A stretch of DNA of 38,974 nt from Salinarimonas sp051117315 (GTDB lineage Bacteria; Pseudomonadota; Alphaproteobacteria; Rhizobiales; Beijerinckiaceae), in NCBI GenBank assembly GCA_051117315.1, contig JBNPEA010000112.1, positions 1 through 38,974 on the forward strand. The letters are read 5' to 3'. Within the stretch, counting starts at the first letter, position 1; each line of letters opens with the position of its first letter. Shown in pieces: positions 23,953 through 32,222 of the stretch. The position numbers and the translations under genes were made by a program. The notes beneath the pieces are model-generated. The model saw nothing but the letters and a program-made list of their open reading frames with translations. It was not told where the DNA came from and ran no database searches.

Positions 23953-24693
23953 TCAGGTCGTCTCGCCGCCGTTCACGGCGAGCATCTGCCCGTTGACGAA
24001 GCGGGCCGCGGGCGAGGCGAGGAAGGCGACGACCGCGGCAACGTCGCCAGGCGTGCCCATGAAGCCCACCGGAATGGTGGCGACGCGGGCGGGATCGTCC
24101 CGCGTTGCGGTCTCGCTGCGGATCTGGCCAGGGGAGATCGCGTTGACGGTCACGCCCTTGGGCCCGAATTCCTGCGAGAGTGCCTTCGTGAGCCCCCAGA
24201 TCCCGTGCTTCGCGGCCGAGATCGGCGCACCTTCGAAATAGCCTCGGATCGCCTTCATCCCCGCGAAGTTGATCACCCGCCCCCAGCCCTTCTCGACCAT
24301 GCCGGGGAGAAAGGCGCGCGCGCTCAGGAAGGACGCCGTCAACGCACCGTCCATGACCGCGTGCCAGTCCGCGTCGGACATTTCGAGAAACGGCTTGTGC
24401 GGGCGACGCGCAGCATTGTTGACGACGATGTCGACCGCGCCGAACCGCGACAGCGCAATCTCCGCAATCCGCGCCATGGCGTCCGAACGGCTCACGTCGC
24501 CCATGGCGACCACCGCTCGGGCGCCGGCAGCCTCGACCAGGCGGGCCGTCTCGCGACAGGCGTCCTCGGAGGAAGACCCGTTGACGACGACGTTGCAGCC
24601 CAGTTGCGCGAGATGGACGGCAACCGCGCGGCCGATGTTGCGGCCGGAACCGGAAACGAAGGCGGCCCTGCCGTCCAGCGAGCGTTCGGTCAT
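23953..24693 (-). CDS. Short-chain dehydrogenase/reductase with altered active site
   Basis: A 246-residue classical SDR by fold: cofactor loop GSGRNIG at 15-21, NNAA at 92-95, and the C-terminal NAISPGQIRSE and VNGGE segments. The catalytic tetrad is largely gone. In RVINFAGMKAIRGYFEGAPISAAKHG the position of the catalytic Ser is Gly145 (preceded by Ala144), the Tyr of YxxxK is Ile158, and only Lys162 remains; the tetrad Asn is also not present near 117. The bases read clearly as ATC at the Tyr codon. It could be a non-oxidoreductase homologue or use another residue such as Tyr152. The start at 24693 has an AAGGA sequence 11 bases upstream. It is divergent from tctC. Confidence 0.85.
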   Translation of the reverse strand: MTERSLDGRAAFVSGSGRNIGRAVAVHLAQLGCNVVVNGSSSEDACRETARLVEAAGARAVVAMGDVSRSDAMARIAEIALSRFGAVDIVVNNAARRPHKPFLEMSDADWHAVMDGALTASFLSARAFLPGMVEKGWGRVINFAGMKAIRGYFEGAPISAAKHGIWGLTKALSQEFGPKGVTVNAISPGQIRSETATRDDPARVATIPVGFMGTPGDVAAVVAFLASPAARFVNGQMLAVNGGETT

Positions 24694-25147
24694 GCTGCGG
24701 AGTTCCTTCTGAATGCGCGCATGACGCGCGGACGAAACCGGTGGCGAGACGATCGGGGTCGCCGTCGCGTTTGTCAATTGATCGAAGAATGTTGACAAAC
24801 TACATTTTTTGGCATGATCTTGCGCCATGCGCGGACGTAGGGACATGAGAGGCATGATCGCGGCAAAGGCCTTCGGGTTCTCGGCTGCGGCGCGGTACGC
24901 GGCGAGCGACGCTGAAACGGACGTGTCTGGTTGCCGAACGTTCGCGCCGGGCGGTCCTGACAAAAACACTTTCGAACTCTGCGGCAGTAGGTGCAGGCTC
25001 GACCGCCTGTGGGGCACCGCGGTGCGAGTGGTCCACGACGCGCCCCTCGGGCGCGTTCCGACAAGAAGACGAGGCGATGTCGCGCCGATACGGCGCGAAC
25101 CGAGCCCGCGAACGACGGAAACGAACAACGAAGATTGGGAGGATGAC
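24694..25147. other. Divergent promoter region, SDR / tctC
   Basis: The spacer is 454 bases. Near the SDR side lies the inverted repeat listed separately. The remaining 340 bases up to tctC hold no gene I can support; the open frames through it continue into SDR or tctC without family similarity. The tctC leader would be long, with a GGGAGG ribosome-binding site at its end. Confidence 0.5.
24769..24800. promoter_or_regulatory. Operator/promoter inverted repeat with outward TTGACA boxes
   Basis: GTTTGTCAA (24769-24777) and TTGACAAAC (24792-24800) form a perfect 9-bp inverted repeat with a 14-base spacer. Each arm contains TTGACA reading outward, a good -35 consensus, so the element may hold back-to-back -35 boxes for the SDR gene and tctC. 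The right arm lies inside the 12-base word GAATGTTGACAA (24787-24798), which recurs at 32223-32234 next to the GntR gene. It is a strong candidate for the binding site of that regulator. Clear -10 boxes were not found. Confidence 0.55.
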
Positions 25148-26134
25148 ATGAGACACGACACGACCGGAAAGGCCTTCCGGCTGCGCGCCGCCGCCTTCGC
25201 GGCCGCCTTCGCGGTGTCCCTGGCCGGGGCTGCGCCCGCATCGGCCCAGGACTACCCGTCCCAGACGCTGGACTGGACGATCGCCTTCGGGCCGGGCGGC
25301 GGCAACGACATCATGGCGCGCACCATCATCGAGATCCTGGAAAAGTACGACCTCTACCCGGCCGACATCCGGGCCGAGAACCGGGCCGGCGGCTCGGGCG
25401 CGGTCGGCTGGGGATACCTGTATTCGAAGGCTGGCAGCGGCTACGACGTCTCCACCACGAGCGGCAGCTTCGTGACCACGCCGCTGCAGGCAGACCTGCC
25501 GTGGGAGCCCGCCGACTTCACGCCCGTCGCGCTGCTCGCGACCGACGACCTCGCGCTCGTCGTCAACGGCGCCTCCGAGATCCAGACGATCGACGACCTC
25601 ATCGCCGCCGCCAAGGAGCGGCCCATCACCATCGCCGGCACCGGTACGGTGAACGTCGACTTCATCGTGCCGACGCTGTTCGCCGAGGCGGCGGGCTTCG
25701 AGTTCGACTACGTCTCCTTCAACTCGATGGCGGATCAGACCACCGCGCTCCTGTCGAACGCCGTCGACGCCATGACGGGCAACCCGGGCGAGATCCTCGG
25801 CATGATCGAATCGGGCGACCTGCGCGCGCTGGTCTACAGCGGCGTGAAGGTCCCTTCCGAGCTGGAGGGTGTGCCGACGATGGCCGAGCTCGGCTACGAC
25901 ATCGGCGTCTCCATGCCGCGTGGCCTGATCCTCGCGCCCGATGCGCCCCAGGAGGCGCAGGACTTCTGGATCGAGACCATGCAGAAGGTCGTCGAGACTC
26001 CGGAGTGGCTGGAATATATCAACACCAACCAGCTCACCGAGAACATCAAGTACGGCGAGGACTTCCGCGTCTTCCTGGTGACCACGCAGGACCGCTTCGA
26101 GACCGTGCTGCGCGAGGTGGGCGCAATCCAGTAA
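25148..26134 (+). CDS. tctC: Tripartite tricarboxylate transporter substrate-binding protein (TctC/Bug)
   Basis: This is the periplasmic binding protein of a TTT-family transporter. The 328-residue precursor has a signal peptide (LRAAAFAAAFAVSLAGAAPASA, cleavage before QDYPSQ) and the Bug-type fold with segments AFGPGGGNDIMARTI and ENRAGGSGAVGWGYL that bind the carboxylate. A GGGAGG ribosome-binding site precedes the ATG at 25148. A hairpin follows the gene, then tctB and tctA. Bug proteins bind varied carboxylates, so the substrate cannot be read from the sequence; the neighbouring CoA enzymes point to a di- or hydroxycarboxylate. Confidence 0.92.
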   Translation: MRHDTTGKAFRLRAAAFAAAFAVSLAGAAPASAQDYPSQTLDWTIAFGPGGGNDIMARTIIEILEKYDLYPADIRAENRAGGSGAVGWGYLYSKAGSGYDVSTTSGSFVTTPLQADLPWEPADFTPVALLATDDLALVVNGASEIQTIDDLIAAAKERPITIAGTGTVNVDFIVPTLFAEAAGFEFDYVSFNSMADQTTALLSNAVDAMTGNPGEILGMIESGDLRALVYSGVKVPSELEGVPTMAELGYDIGVSMPRGLILAPDAPQEAQDFWIETMQKVVETPEWLEYINTNQLTENIKYGEDFRVFLVTTQDRFETVLREVGAIQ

Positions 26135-26148
26135 CGCGCCGGAGAGCC

Positions 26149-26181
26149 GGAGGGAGCCCGTCCGCGAGGCCGGCTCCCTCC
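26149..26181 (+). terminator. Intercistronic hairpin after tctC
   Basis: A perfect 10-bp stem GGAGGGAGCC / GGCTCCCTCC (26149-26158, 26172-26181) lies 15 bases after the tctC stop, without a U-tract. In transporter operons such hairpins often protect or attenuate the message so that the binding protein is made in excess over the membrane subunits; that role here is inferred. Confidence 0.6.
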
Positions 26182-26303
26182 CCTGGCGCGTCGCGGAACC
26201 GGGCGTTCTCCCCGGTAGCGACGACGAGACAGCTTCGCGAGACATCGAGCGCCTCGTCCGATCGCATCGGATCGAGCGGTGGCGCCGCGGGGAGCCTACG
26301 CGC

Positions 26304-26750
26304 ATGCGCATCGTATTCCTGGTCGCGGTCCTGGCCGGCGCCGTCTTCTACACCTATGTCGCGTTCGCCGATCTCGGCTTCATGACGCGCACGGGAAGGC
26401 TGGGTCCCGGCTTCTTCCCGCGCATCATCGGCCTCGGCATGGTCGCGATCGCGATCTGGGTCATCGCCGACGACTTGCGCGGGCGCGATCGCGGCGAAGC
26501 GACGCCCGGCCGGTGGAGCGACATGGCGTCGCTCACGGCGCTCGCGCTCGGCTACGCCGTCCTGCTGTGGCTGCTCGGAGGCTTCCTGGCGTCGGTCGTC
26601 TTCCTGCTGGCGGCGCTCTCGATGCTCAACCCCGGCCGTCATCTGCAGAACGGCGCCCTCGCGCTCGTGCTGCCGTCGGCGGTCTACCTCCTGTTCGACG
26701 TGCTGCTGAACGCGAGCATGCCGCCCGGGCTCGTTCCCTTGCCAATCTGA
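26304..26750 (+). CDS. tctB: TTT transporter small membrane subunit (TctB)
   Basis: A 148-residue membrane protein of the TctB family, with about four hydrophobic segments: IVFLVAVLAGAVFYTYVAF, FFPRIIGLGMVAIAIWVIA, LTALALGYAVLLWLLGG, and FLLAALSML followed by ALALVLPSAVYLLFDVLL. The RLGPGFFPR motif after the first helix is typical. A GGGGAG sequence precedes the ATG. It partners with the large subunit encoded 64 bases downstream. Its stop codon lies in a 15-base tandem duplication. Confidence 0.9.
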   Translation: MRIVFLVAVLAGAVFYTYVAFADLGFMTRTGRLGPGFFPRIIGLGMVAIAIWVIADDLRGRDRGEATPGRWSDMASLTALALGYAVLLWLLGGFLASVVFLLAALSMLNPGRHLQNGALALVLPSAVYLLFDVLLNASMPPGLVPLPI

Positions 26751-26765
26751 CCCTTGCCAATCTGA
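26736..26765. repeat. 15-bp perfect tandem duplication over the tctB stop
   Basis: CCCTTGCCAATCTGA occurs twice head to tail (26736-26750 and 26751-26765). The first copy contains the tctB stop codon TGA at its end, so the protein is unchanged and the second copy is untranslated. Confidence 0.9.
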
Positions 26766-26814
26766 AATCCGATCCGGATCGGCGCCCGTGCGGGCGCCGA
26801 TCAGAGGGGGCTCG

Positions 26815-28338
26815 ATGGACATCTTCGCGGATCTCGTGATGGGCCTCTCCCTGGCCATCACCCCGATCAACCTGGTCTACCTCCTCATCGGCGCGATGGT
26901 GGGGATGATCGTGGGGGTCATACCCGGCTTCGGCCCGTCGGCAGGGCTCGCGATCCTGCTGCCGGTCACGTTCGGCATGGACCCGATCGGGGCGATCATG
27001 ATGCTCGCCGCGATCTACTACGGCGCCATGTACGGCGGCACGATCACCTCGATTCTCCTGAACACGCCCGGCGAATCGGCGACGGTCGCGAGCACCTTCG
27101 ACGGCTTTCCGCTCGCCAAGAACGGGCGGGCGGGGCCTGCCCTCGTGATGCAGGCCGTGGCGTCCTTCGTGGGCGGCACCGTGGGCGTCGTGCTGATCAC
27201 CATCCTCGCCCCGATGTTCTCGCAGGTCTCGCGCAGCTTCGGCCCGCCGGAATACTTCCTCCTGGCGACGATGGGCATGCTGACGCTGATCGTGATGATC
27301 GGCGCGAACTGGAAGCTCGGCTGCCTCTCGGCCCTCATCGGATTCGCGCTCGGCACCGTGGGTGTCGACCTCGAGACCGGGCAGGGGCGCTACACCTTCG
27401 GCTCGGCCGAGCTGATCGGAGGCATCTACTTCGTTCCCGTCGCCATCGGCCTGTTCGGGCTGGGCGAGCTGTTCTACGCGTTCTACATCGGCCTGCACCG
27501 GCAGGGTGCGGGCTCGATCGTGCAGTTCCAGAAGGAGAAGCGCTTCTGGCCCGACCGCATGGACTGGATCTCCACCCGTTGGACGATGGTCCGCGGGTCG
27601 ATCCTCGGCTTCGTCGTGGGCGTCATCCCGGGGGCGGGGGCGACGATCGCCTCGCTCATGGCCTACTCGCTCGAGCGCTCCGTCTCGAAGACCCCCGAGA
27701 AGTTCGGTAAGGGCGAGATGGCGGGCCTCGTCGCGCCGGAGACCGCGAACAACGCGGCGTCGTCGGGCGCGATGATCCCCCTGCTCACGCTCGGCATTCC
27801 GGGCTCGGCCTCGACGGCGGTGCTGCTCGCCGCCTTCCTGCTCTGGGGCTTGAGGCCCGGGCCGCTCTTCATGGCGCAGAATCCCGAGCTCGCCTGGGGC
27901 CTGATCGCCTCCATGTATCTCGGCAACATGGCGCTGCTCGCGATCAGCATCTTCGCGATCCCGCTCTTCGTGATGCTCTTGAAGGTGCCCTACCGCCTGC
28001 TCGCGCCCGCCATCGTGGTCATCTGCGCGCTCGGCACATTCAGCGTCCACGCCTCGTTCATCGAGACCTGGCTGATGTTCGCCGCCGGGATCATCGGCTT
28101 CTTCATGCGGCTCTACGGCTTGTCGCCCGCTGCGCTCGTGCTCGCGCTGGTGCTCGGGCCGCTGGCCGAGGAGGCGCTTCGCCAGACGATGACCATCTCG
28201 CGCGGGTCGTTCATGATCTTCGTCGAACGGCCGGCGTCGCTCTGGATCATCGGGCTCACCGTGGTGCTGCTGGGCCTCGTGCCGCTGTTCCAGAAGCTGA
28301 GCCGCGGGGCCCGCGCGGCCGAGAAGGCGGGGAGTTGA
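26815..28338 (+). CDS. tctA: TTT transporter large membrane subunit (TctA)
   Basis: A 507-residue polytopic protein of the TctA family, the transport channel of the tripartite tricarboxylate system, driven by the ion gradient. It has about 11-12 hydrophobic segments and the duplicated family motif: VGVIPGFGPSAGLAILLPVTFGMDP near the N-terminus and VGVIPGAGATIASLMAY in the middle, together with MYGGTITSILLNTPG and ETANNAASSGAMIPLLTLGIPGS. The start at 26815 (MDIFADLVMG) has a GAGGGGG ribosome-binding site. It completes tctCBA. The stop lies in a 14-base tandem duplication. Confidence 0.94.
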   Translation: MDIFADLVMGLSLAITPINLVYLLIGAMVGMIVGVIPGFGPSAGLAILLPVTFGMDPIGAIMMLAAIYYGAMYGGTITSILLNTPGESATVASTFDGFPLAKNGRAGPALVMQAVASFVGGTVGVVLITILAPMFSQVSRSFGPPEYFLLATMGMLTLIVMIGANWKLGCLSALIGFALGTVGVDLETGQGRYTFGSAELIGGIYFVPVAIGLFGLGELFYAFYIGLHRQGAGSIVQFQKEKRFWPDRMDWISTRWTMVRGSILGFVVGVIPGAGATIASLMAYSLERSVSKTPEKFGKGEMAGLVAPETANNAASSGAMIPLLTLGIPGSASTAVLLAAFLLWGLRPGPLFMAQNPELAWGLIASMYLGNMALLAISIFAIPLFVMLLKVPYRLLAPAIVVICALGTFSVHASFIETWLMFAAGIIGFFMRLYGLSPAALVLALVLGPLAEEALRQTMTISRGSFMIFVERPASLWIIGLTVVLLGLVPLFQKLSRGARAAEKAGS

Positions 28339-28353
28339 GGGCGGGGAGTTGAG
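28326..28353. repeat. 14-bp perfect tandem duplication over the tctA stop
   Basis: GGCGGGGAGTTGAG occurs twice head to tail (28326-28339 and 28340-28353). The first copy contains the tctA stop codon. It is a second case, in the same operon, of a short duplication spanning a stop. Confidence 0.9.
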
Positions 28354-28367
28354 GGCGGCGGGCGCGC

Positions 28368-29624
28368 TCACGCGCCGTCCGCGATCTCCCGCATCGCGGT
28401 GAGGAAGCGCGCCACCTCCGCCTCGGTGTTGTAGTGGCACATCGAGACGCGCACGCAGGACGACAGCCCGAGCGGGCCGAGGATGTTGCCGGAATAGTGG
28501 TCGGCCTTGCGGACGTGCGTGCGGATGCCGCGCTCGCGCAGCGTCGCGACGACGTCGGCCGCGGGCATGCCCTCGACCGTGAGCGAGACCAGCCCCTCGC
28601 GCCGCGGGTTCTCCGCCCCGTTGAGGATGCTCACGCCGGGGAGGTCCGCGAGGCCGGGGAGATTGCCGACGCCGTGGATCATCGCCTGCGTGAGCCGCGC
28701 CTCGTGGGCGTGGATCGCCTCGCCGGCGGCCACGATCCGGGCGCGGCGGTCGTCGGTCTCGGCGACCTGCGCGCCGAGCCACTCGAAATAGGCGACGACG
28801 TCGGAGAAGGTCGCGTAGGCGCCGGTGTCGCGCGTGCCGAGCTCCCAGGGCTCCCCGGGCGCGTTCGCCAGATGGTCGTGGGGCAGGGCGGCGAGGCGCT
28901 CGGAGACCCAGGCCACGCCGTAGCCGTGGCGCGAGAACACCTTGTAGGGCGAGACGACGTAGCCGTCGACGCCGTAGCCGGCGAGGTCGAGCCGCCCGTG
29001 CGCGGCGTGCTGGATGCCGTCGACGATGATGAAGCAGTCGGGCGCGACGGCGCGGATCGCGGCTGCGATGGCGGCCACGTCCGTGCCCATGCCGGTGACG
29101 GGCGAGGTGTGGATGATGGTGGCCACGCGCGTGTCGGGGGTGATCTGCGGCGCGTAGTGCGCCGGCTCCACCGAGCCCGTCGCGTCATCGTGGGCGACGA
29201 CGACGTGGGGCTTGCCCGCGACCTCCGCCCAGCGCGCGGCGGCGCTGCGGCTCGCCGGGTGCTCCAGCGTCGAGCCGAGCACGCGGCCCGCCGGCGTGCC
29301 GAGGCAGGCCGCCGAGATCAGCCGGAACAGCAGCTCCGTGCCGCTCTCGCCGACGAAGAAGGTCCCGCCCGGGGCGTTGAAGAACACGCGCATGTCCGCC
29401 TTGGCGCGATCGATGATCCCCTGGAGCGCCTTGGACGCGGGGTTGTCGCGGCCCTGGTTGTCGGGGATCGCCGCGAAGCGCGCGGAGGTCTCCACCACGC
29501 TCCTGAGCGTCAGCGCCCCGCCGGCGTTCTCGAAGAAGACCCGCTCGCCCTCGAAGGGGCAGCTGTCGACATGGGCGAAGCGGGAGCGGACCTCGTCGAG
29601 GAGGCCGGGCTTGGACGCGAGCAT
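28368..29624 (-). CDS. Class V aminotransferase-fold PLP-dependent enzyme
   Basis: A 418-residue PLP enzyme of the class V (cysteine desulfurase/isopenicillin-epimerase-like) group. The cofactor Lys is K228 in VSPYKVFSRHG; D202 in IIVDGIQHAAHG would pair with the pyridine nitrogen. The N-terminal FFENAGGALTL and the GESGTELLF segment fit the fold. There is no obvious active-site Cys loop for desulfuration, so an aminotransferase, epimerase or lyase role is more likely. The start at 29624 (MLASKPGLL) has GGAG 11 bases upstream. It is the last gene of the leftward operon after the thioesterase, so it probably acts on the same substrate chain. Exact reaction unknown. Confidence 0.82.
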   Translation of the reverse strand: MLASKPGLLDEVRSRFAHVDSCPFEGERVFFENAGGALTLRSVVETSARFAAIPDNQGRDNPASKALQGIIDRAKADMRVFFNAPGGTFFVGESGTELLFRLISAACLGTPAGRVLGSTLEHPASRSAAARWAEVAGKPHVVVAHDDATGSVEPAHYAPQITPDTRVATIIHTSPVTGMGTDVAAIAAAIRAVAPDCFIIVDGIQHAAHGRLDLAGYGVDGYVVSPYKVFSRHGYGVAWVSERLAALPHDHLANAPGEPWELGTRDTGAYATFSDVVAYFEWLGAQVAETDDRRARIVAAGEAIHAHEARLTQAMIHGVGNLPGLADLPGVSILNGAENPRREGLVSLTVEGMPAADVVATLRERGIRTHVRKADHYSGNILGPLGLSSCVRVSMCHYNTEAEVARFLTAMREIADGA

Positions 29625-29641
29625 CGAGCGTATGTCTCCGG

Positions 29642-30112
29642 TCAGGCCGTCTCGGCCATCTTCCACGTGGCGGTGGCGAGCGCGGCGAGCTTGCCGTCCT
29701 CTCCGTACAGACGGCTCTCCATGAAGGAAAGCGCCCGCCCGCGCTTGGTGAAACGCCCCTCGCACGTCACCGTGCCGCTGGCGACGGGGCGCATGTACTG
29801 GATCTTCATCTCGATCGTCGCGCCCGCGCCGGCGACCTTCTTGACGAGGTGGCCCATGGAGATGTCCATCGCCGTCGCCATCACGCCGCCGTGCAGCGAG
29901 CCCTGCGGATTCTTCAGCATCTCGGTGACCGGAAAGGTGATCCGGCAGGCCTCCTTCTGCGCGTCCGGGCCCTCGGCGGGGATATAGGAGAAGGAGAGCC
30001 CGATGAAGCGGGCGAGAAAGAAGGTCTCGAAATCCTGCGCGTGACCGTCGAGCGCACGCTCCACATGAGCGCGCGCGTCCTGGGGGTCGACGCGCCTCGA
30101 AGAGGCCGACAT
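29642..30112 (-). CDS. PaaI-type acyl-CoA thioesterase
   Basis: A 156-residue hotdog-fold protein. The motif NPQGSLHGGVMATAMDISMGHLVKK is the PaaI/YdiI-type active-site segment, with the HGG turn and catalytic acidic residue in AMD. Such enzymes hydrolyse small or aromatic acyl-CoAs, often to rescue CoA in catabolic pathways. The ATG at 30112 overlaps the upstream ECH stop by one base (TGATG), so the two genes are translationally coupled. The class V gene follows after 17 bases. Confidence 0.88.
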   Translation of the reverse strand: MSASSRRVDPQDARAHVERALDGHAQDFETFFLARFIGLSFSYIPAEGPDAQKEACRITFPVTEMLKNPQGSLHGGVMATAMDISMGHLVKKVAGAGATIEMKIQYMRPVASGTVTCEGRFTKRGRALSFMESRLYGEDGKLAALATATWKMAETA

Positions 30113-30897
30113 CACGCCCCCACGAAGTTCGGCTTGCGCTTCTCCAGGAAGGCGCGACGACCTTCGACGTAGTCCCGGCTGCCGAAGCAGGCGTTCACCC
30201 GGGCCTCGCAACCCTCGAGATCGCGCTGGCTCTCCGGCACCAGCGTCTGGCCGACTATGAACTTCACCGAAGCCACGGTCATCGGCGCATTGGCGGCGAT
30301 CGTCCGGGCGGTCTCCTCCGCCGCGGCCTCCACCTCGCCGTCGGGAACGACGCGGTTGACGAGACCCATGATCCGCGCCTCCTCGGCGTCGAAGCGGCGG
30401 GCGGTGAAGAAGATCTCCTTGGCGAAGGCTTGGCCGACGACGTCCACCAGGCGCTTCAGGCCGGAATAGCCGTATCCAAGGCCGAGCTTGGCTGCGGGGA
30501 TGGCGAAGTTCGAGCCGGTGCCGCAGATCCTCAGGTCGCAGCACAGCGCCAGCGCGACGCCGCCGCCGACGCAGAAGCCGTCGATCTGCGCGATGGTCGG
30601 CTTGGGGAAGGCCTCGACCAGATCGTAGACGCGCTTCGTCGTGGCGTTGTAATGCGCCACGGCCTCCTCGCTGGCGCGCTCGCTCTCGAACTTGGAGACG
30701 TCGGCGCCCGAGACGAAGGCCTTGCCGCCCGCGCCCGAGAGAATGAGGATGCGCACCGCCGGATCCTGGGAGAAGCGGCCGACGGCCGCCTCCACCGCTT
30801 CCCACATCTCCAGCGAGACGGCGTTGCGCTTCTCCGGCTGGTTGAAGACGATCCGGGCGATGTCGCCGTCCTGCCGGGTGATGATCTTGTCGGTCAT
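30112..30897 (-). CDS. Enoyl-CoA hydratase/isomerase family protein lacking both catalytic Glu
   Basis: A 261-residue crotonase-fold protein. The oxyanion-hole segments FVSGAD (61-66) and GGG (111-113) are present. The two glutamates of classical hydratases are replaced by Ala: GGGVALALCCD has A115, and FAIPAAKLGLGY has A135. Several relatives with IPAAKLGLGYGY are known in proteobacteria, so this is a subfamily feature rather than a mutation, but their reaction is not established; a decarboxylase, hydrolase or isomerase role is possible. The gene lies 14 bases after the CoA-transferase and is coupled to the thioesterase, so its substrate should be the CoA ester made by that transferase. Confidence 0.88.
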   Translation of the reverse strand: MTDKIITRQDGDIARIVFNQPEKRNAVSLEMWEAVEAAVGRFSQDPAVRILILSGAGGKAFVSGADVSKFESERASEEAVAHYNATTKRVYDLVEAFPKPTIAQIDGFCVGGGVALALCCDLRICGTGSNFAIPAAKLGLGYGYSGLKRLVDVVGQAFAKEIFFTARRFDAEEARIMGLVNRVVPDGEVEAAAEETARTIAANAPMTVASVKFIVGQTLVPESQRDLEGCEARVNACFGSRDYVEGRRAFLEKRKPNFVGA

Positions 30898-30911
30898 GGT
30901 GGGTTCCTTCG

Positions 30912-32150
30912 TCAGATGACGCCGTCGCGCTTCAGCGCGTCGATCTCTTCCTCGCCGTAGCCGAGCTCGGCGAGGATTTCGCGCGCGTGCTGGCCGGCGA
31001 GCGGCGGTGGCGCCGCGATGCGGCTGGGGGTGCGGCTCATCAGGATCGGCTGGCCGACGAGCCGGGTGTCTCCGCGCTCCTGGCTGTGCACCGGCTGGGC
31101 GAGCTCGAGATGCTGCACCTGCGGGTCGGCGAAGACCTGCGAGACGTCGTTGATCTCGCCGGCGGGAACGCCGGCTTCGTTGAAGATCGCGATCCACTCC
31201 GCGACGGGGCGGCGCGTCGTGATCTCCTCGATCTCTGCGGTGAGCGCGTCGCGATTGTCCGACCGGGCGGGAGCGGTGGCGAAGCGCGGATCGGTGAGCC
31301 AGTCGGGCCGGCCCATGGCCTCGGCGAAGCGCGCCCAGATGCTGGCGCCGGCGACCGCGATGTTCATGTGGCCGTCGGCGGTACGGAACACGCCGGTGGG
31401 GATCGAGGTCGGGTGATTGTTGCCGGCCTGCTTCGGGACGACGCCGTCCATCAGGTAGCGTGCCGCCTGGAAGTCCAGCATGAACACCTGTGCCTGCAGG
31501 AGCGAGGTCTGGACCCATTGGCCGCGTCCCGAACGCTGCCGCTCGTGGAGCGCGACGAGGATGCCCTGCGCCGCGAGCAGCCCTGCGCAGAGATCGGCGA
31601 TCGGGATGCCGACGCGCATCGGCCCGTCCCCGGGCTTGCCCGTGATCGACATGAGCCCGCCCATGCCCTGGGCGATCTGATCGAAGCCGGGGCGCTTGGC
31701 GTATGGCCCGTCCTGCCCGAAGCCCGAGATCGAGGCGTAGACCAGCCCGGCATTGGTGCTCGCCAATGTCTCGTAGGCGATCCCGAGCCGATCCTTCACG
31801 TCGGGGCGGAAATTCTCGACGACGACATCGGCCGTGTCGGCGAGCTTGCGGAAGGCGGCGAGCCCGGCCTCGGACTTCAGGTCGAGGGTCATGCCGCGCT
31901 TGTTGCGATGAAGGTTCTGGAAGTCGGGCCCGGAGCGCGGGCCGCCGAGCTCGGCGGCGTCAACCGGCGCCTCGATCTTGATCACGTCCGCGCCCCAGTC
32001 GGCGAGCTGGCGCACGCAGGTCGGGCCGGATCGCACGCGGGTCAAGTCGAGAACGCGCAGGCCGGCGAGCGCCGTGCTCGCCGCGGGGATGCTCGGCTCG
32101 GCGCGAGAAGCACCCGTTTCGCGCTGCCGCCCGGTCGTATCCACTGCCAT
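30912..32150 (-). CDS. Class III (CaiB/BaiF) CoA-transferase
   Basis: A 412-residue family III CoA-transferase; these move CoA from an acyl-CoA donor to a carboxylic acid through an aspartyl-anhydride intermediate. The catalytic Asp is D157 in ISGFGQDGPYAKRPGFDQIAQG, and the N-terminal GLRVLDLTRVRSGP and IKIEAP segments are typical. The ATG at 32150 has GGAG about eight bases upstream; the in-frame extension to 32255 overlaps the GntR gene start and is unlikely. It is the first gene of the leftward operon with the ECH, thioesterase and PLP genes, and divergent from the GntR regulator. Confidence 0.92.
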   Translation of the reverse strand: MAVDTTGRQRETGASRAEPSIPAASTALAGLRVLDLTRVRSGPTCVRQLADWGADVIKIEAPVDAAELGGPRSGPDFQNLHRNKRGMTLDLKSEAGLAAFRKLADTADVVVENFRPDVKDRLGIAYETLASTNAGLVYASISGFGQDGPYAKRPGFDQIAQGMGGLMSITGKPGDGPMRVGIPIADLCAGLLAAQGILVALHERQRSGRGQWVQTSLLQAQVFMLDFQAARYLMDGVVPKQAGNNHPTSIPTGVFRTADGHMNIAVAGASIWARFAEAMGRPDWLTDPRFATAPARSDNRDALTAEIEEITTRRPVAEWIAIFNEAGVPAGEINDVSQVFADPQVQHLELAQPVHSQERGDTRLVGQPILMSRTPSRIAAPPPLAGQHAREILAELGYGEEEIDALKRDGVI

Positions 32151-32222
32151 GGTGCATCTCCGCTGGATCGAGTGCCATATGCTCGTGTAAGCCAACATCC
32201 AGCGGATGACAATACGAATGCT

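Noticed and set aside
28434..29987. Long plus-strand frame opposite the class V PLP gene
   Set aside because: It is an antisense shadow; the minus-strand PLP enzyme has clear motifs.
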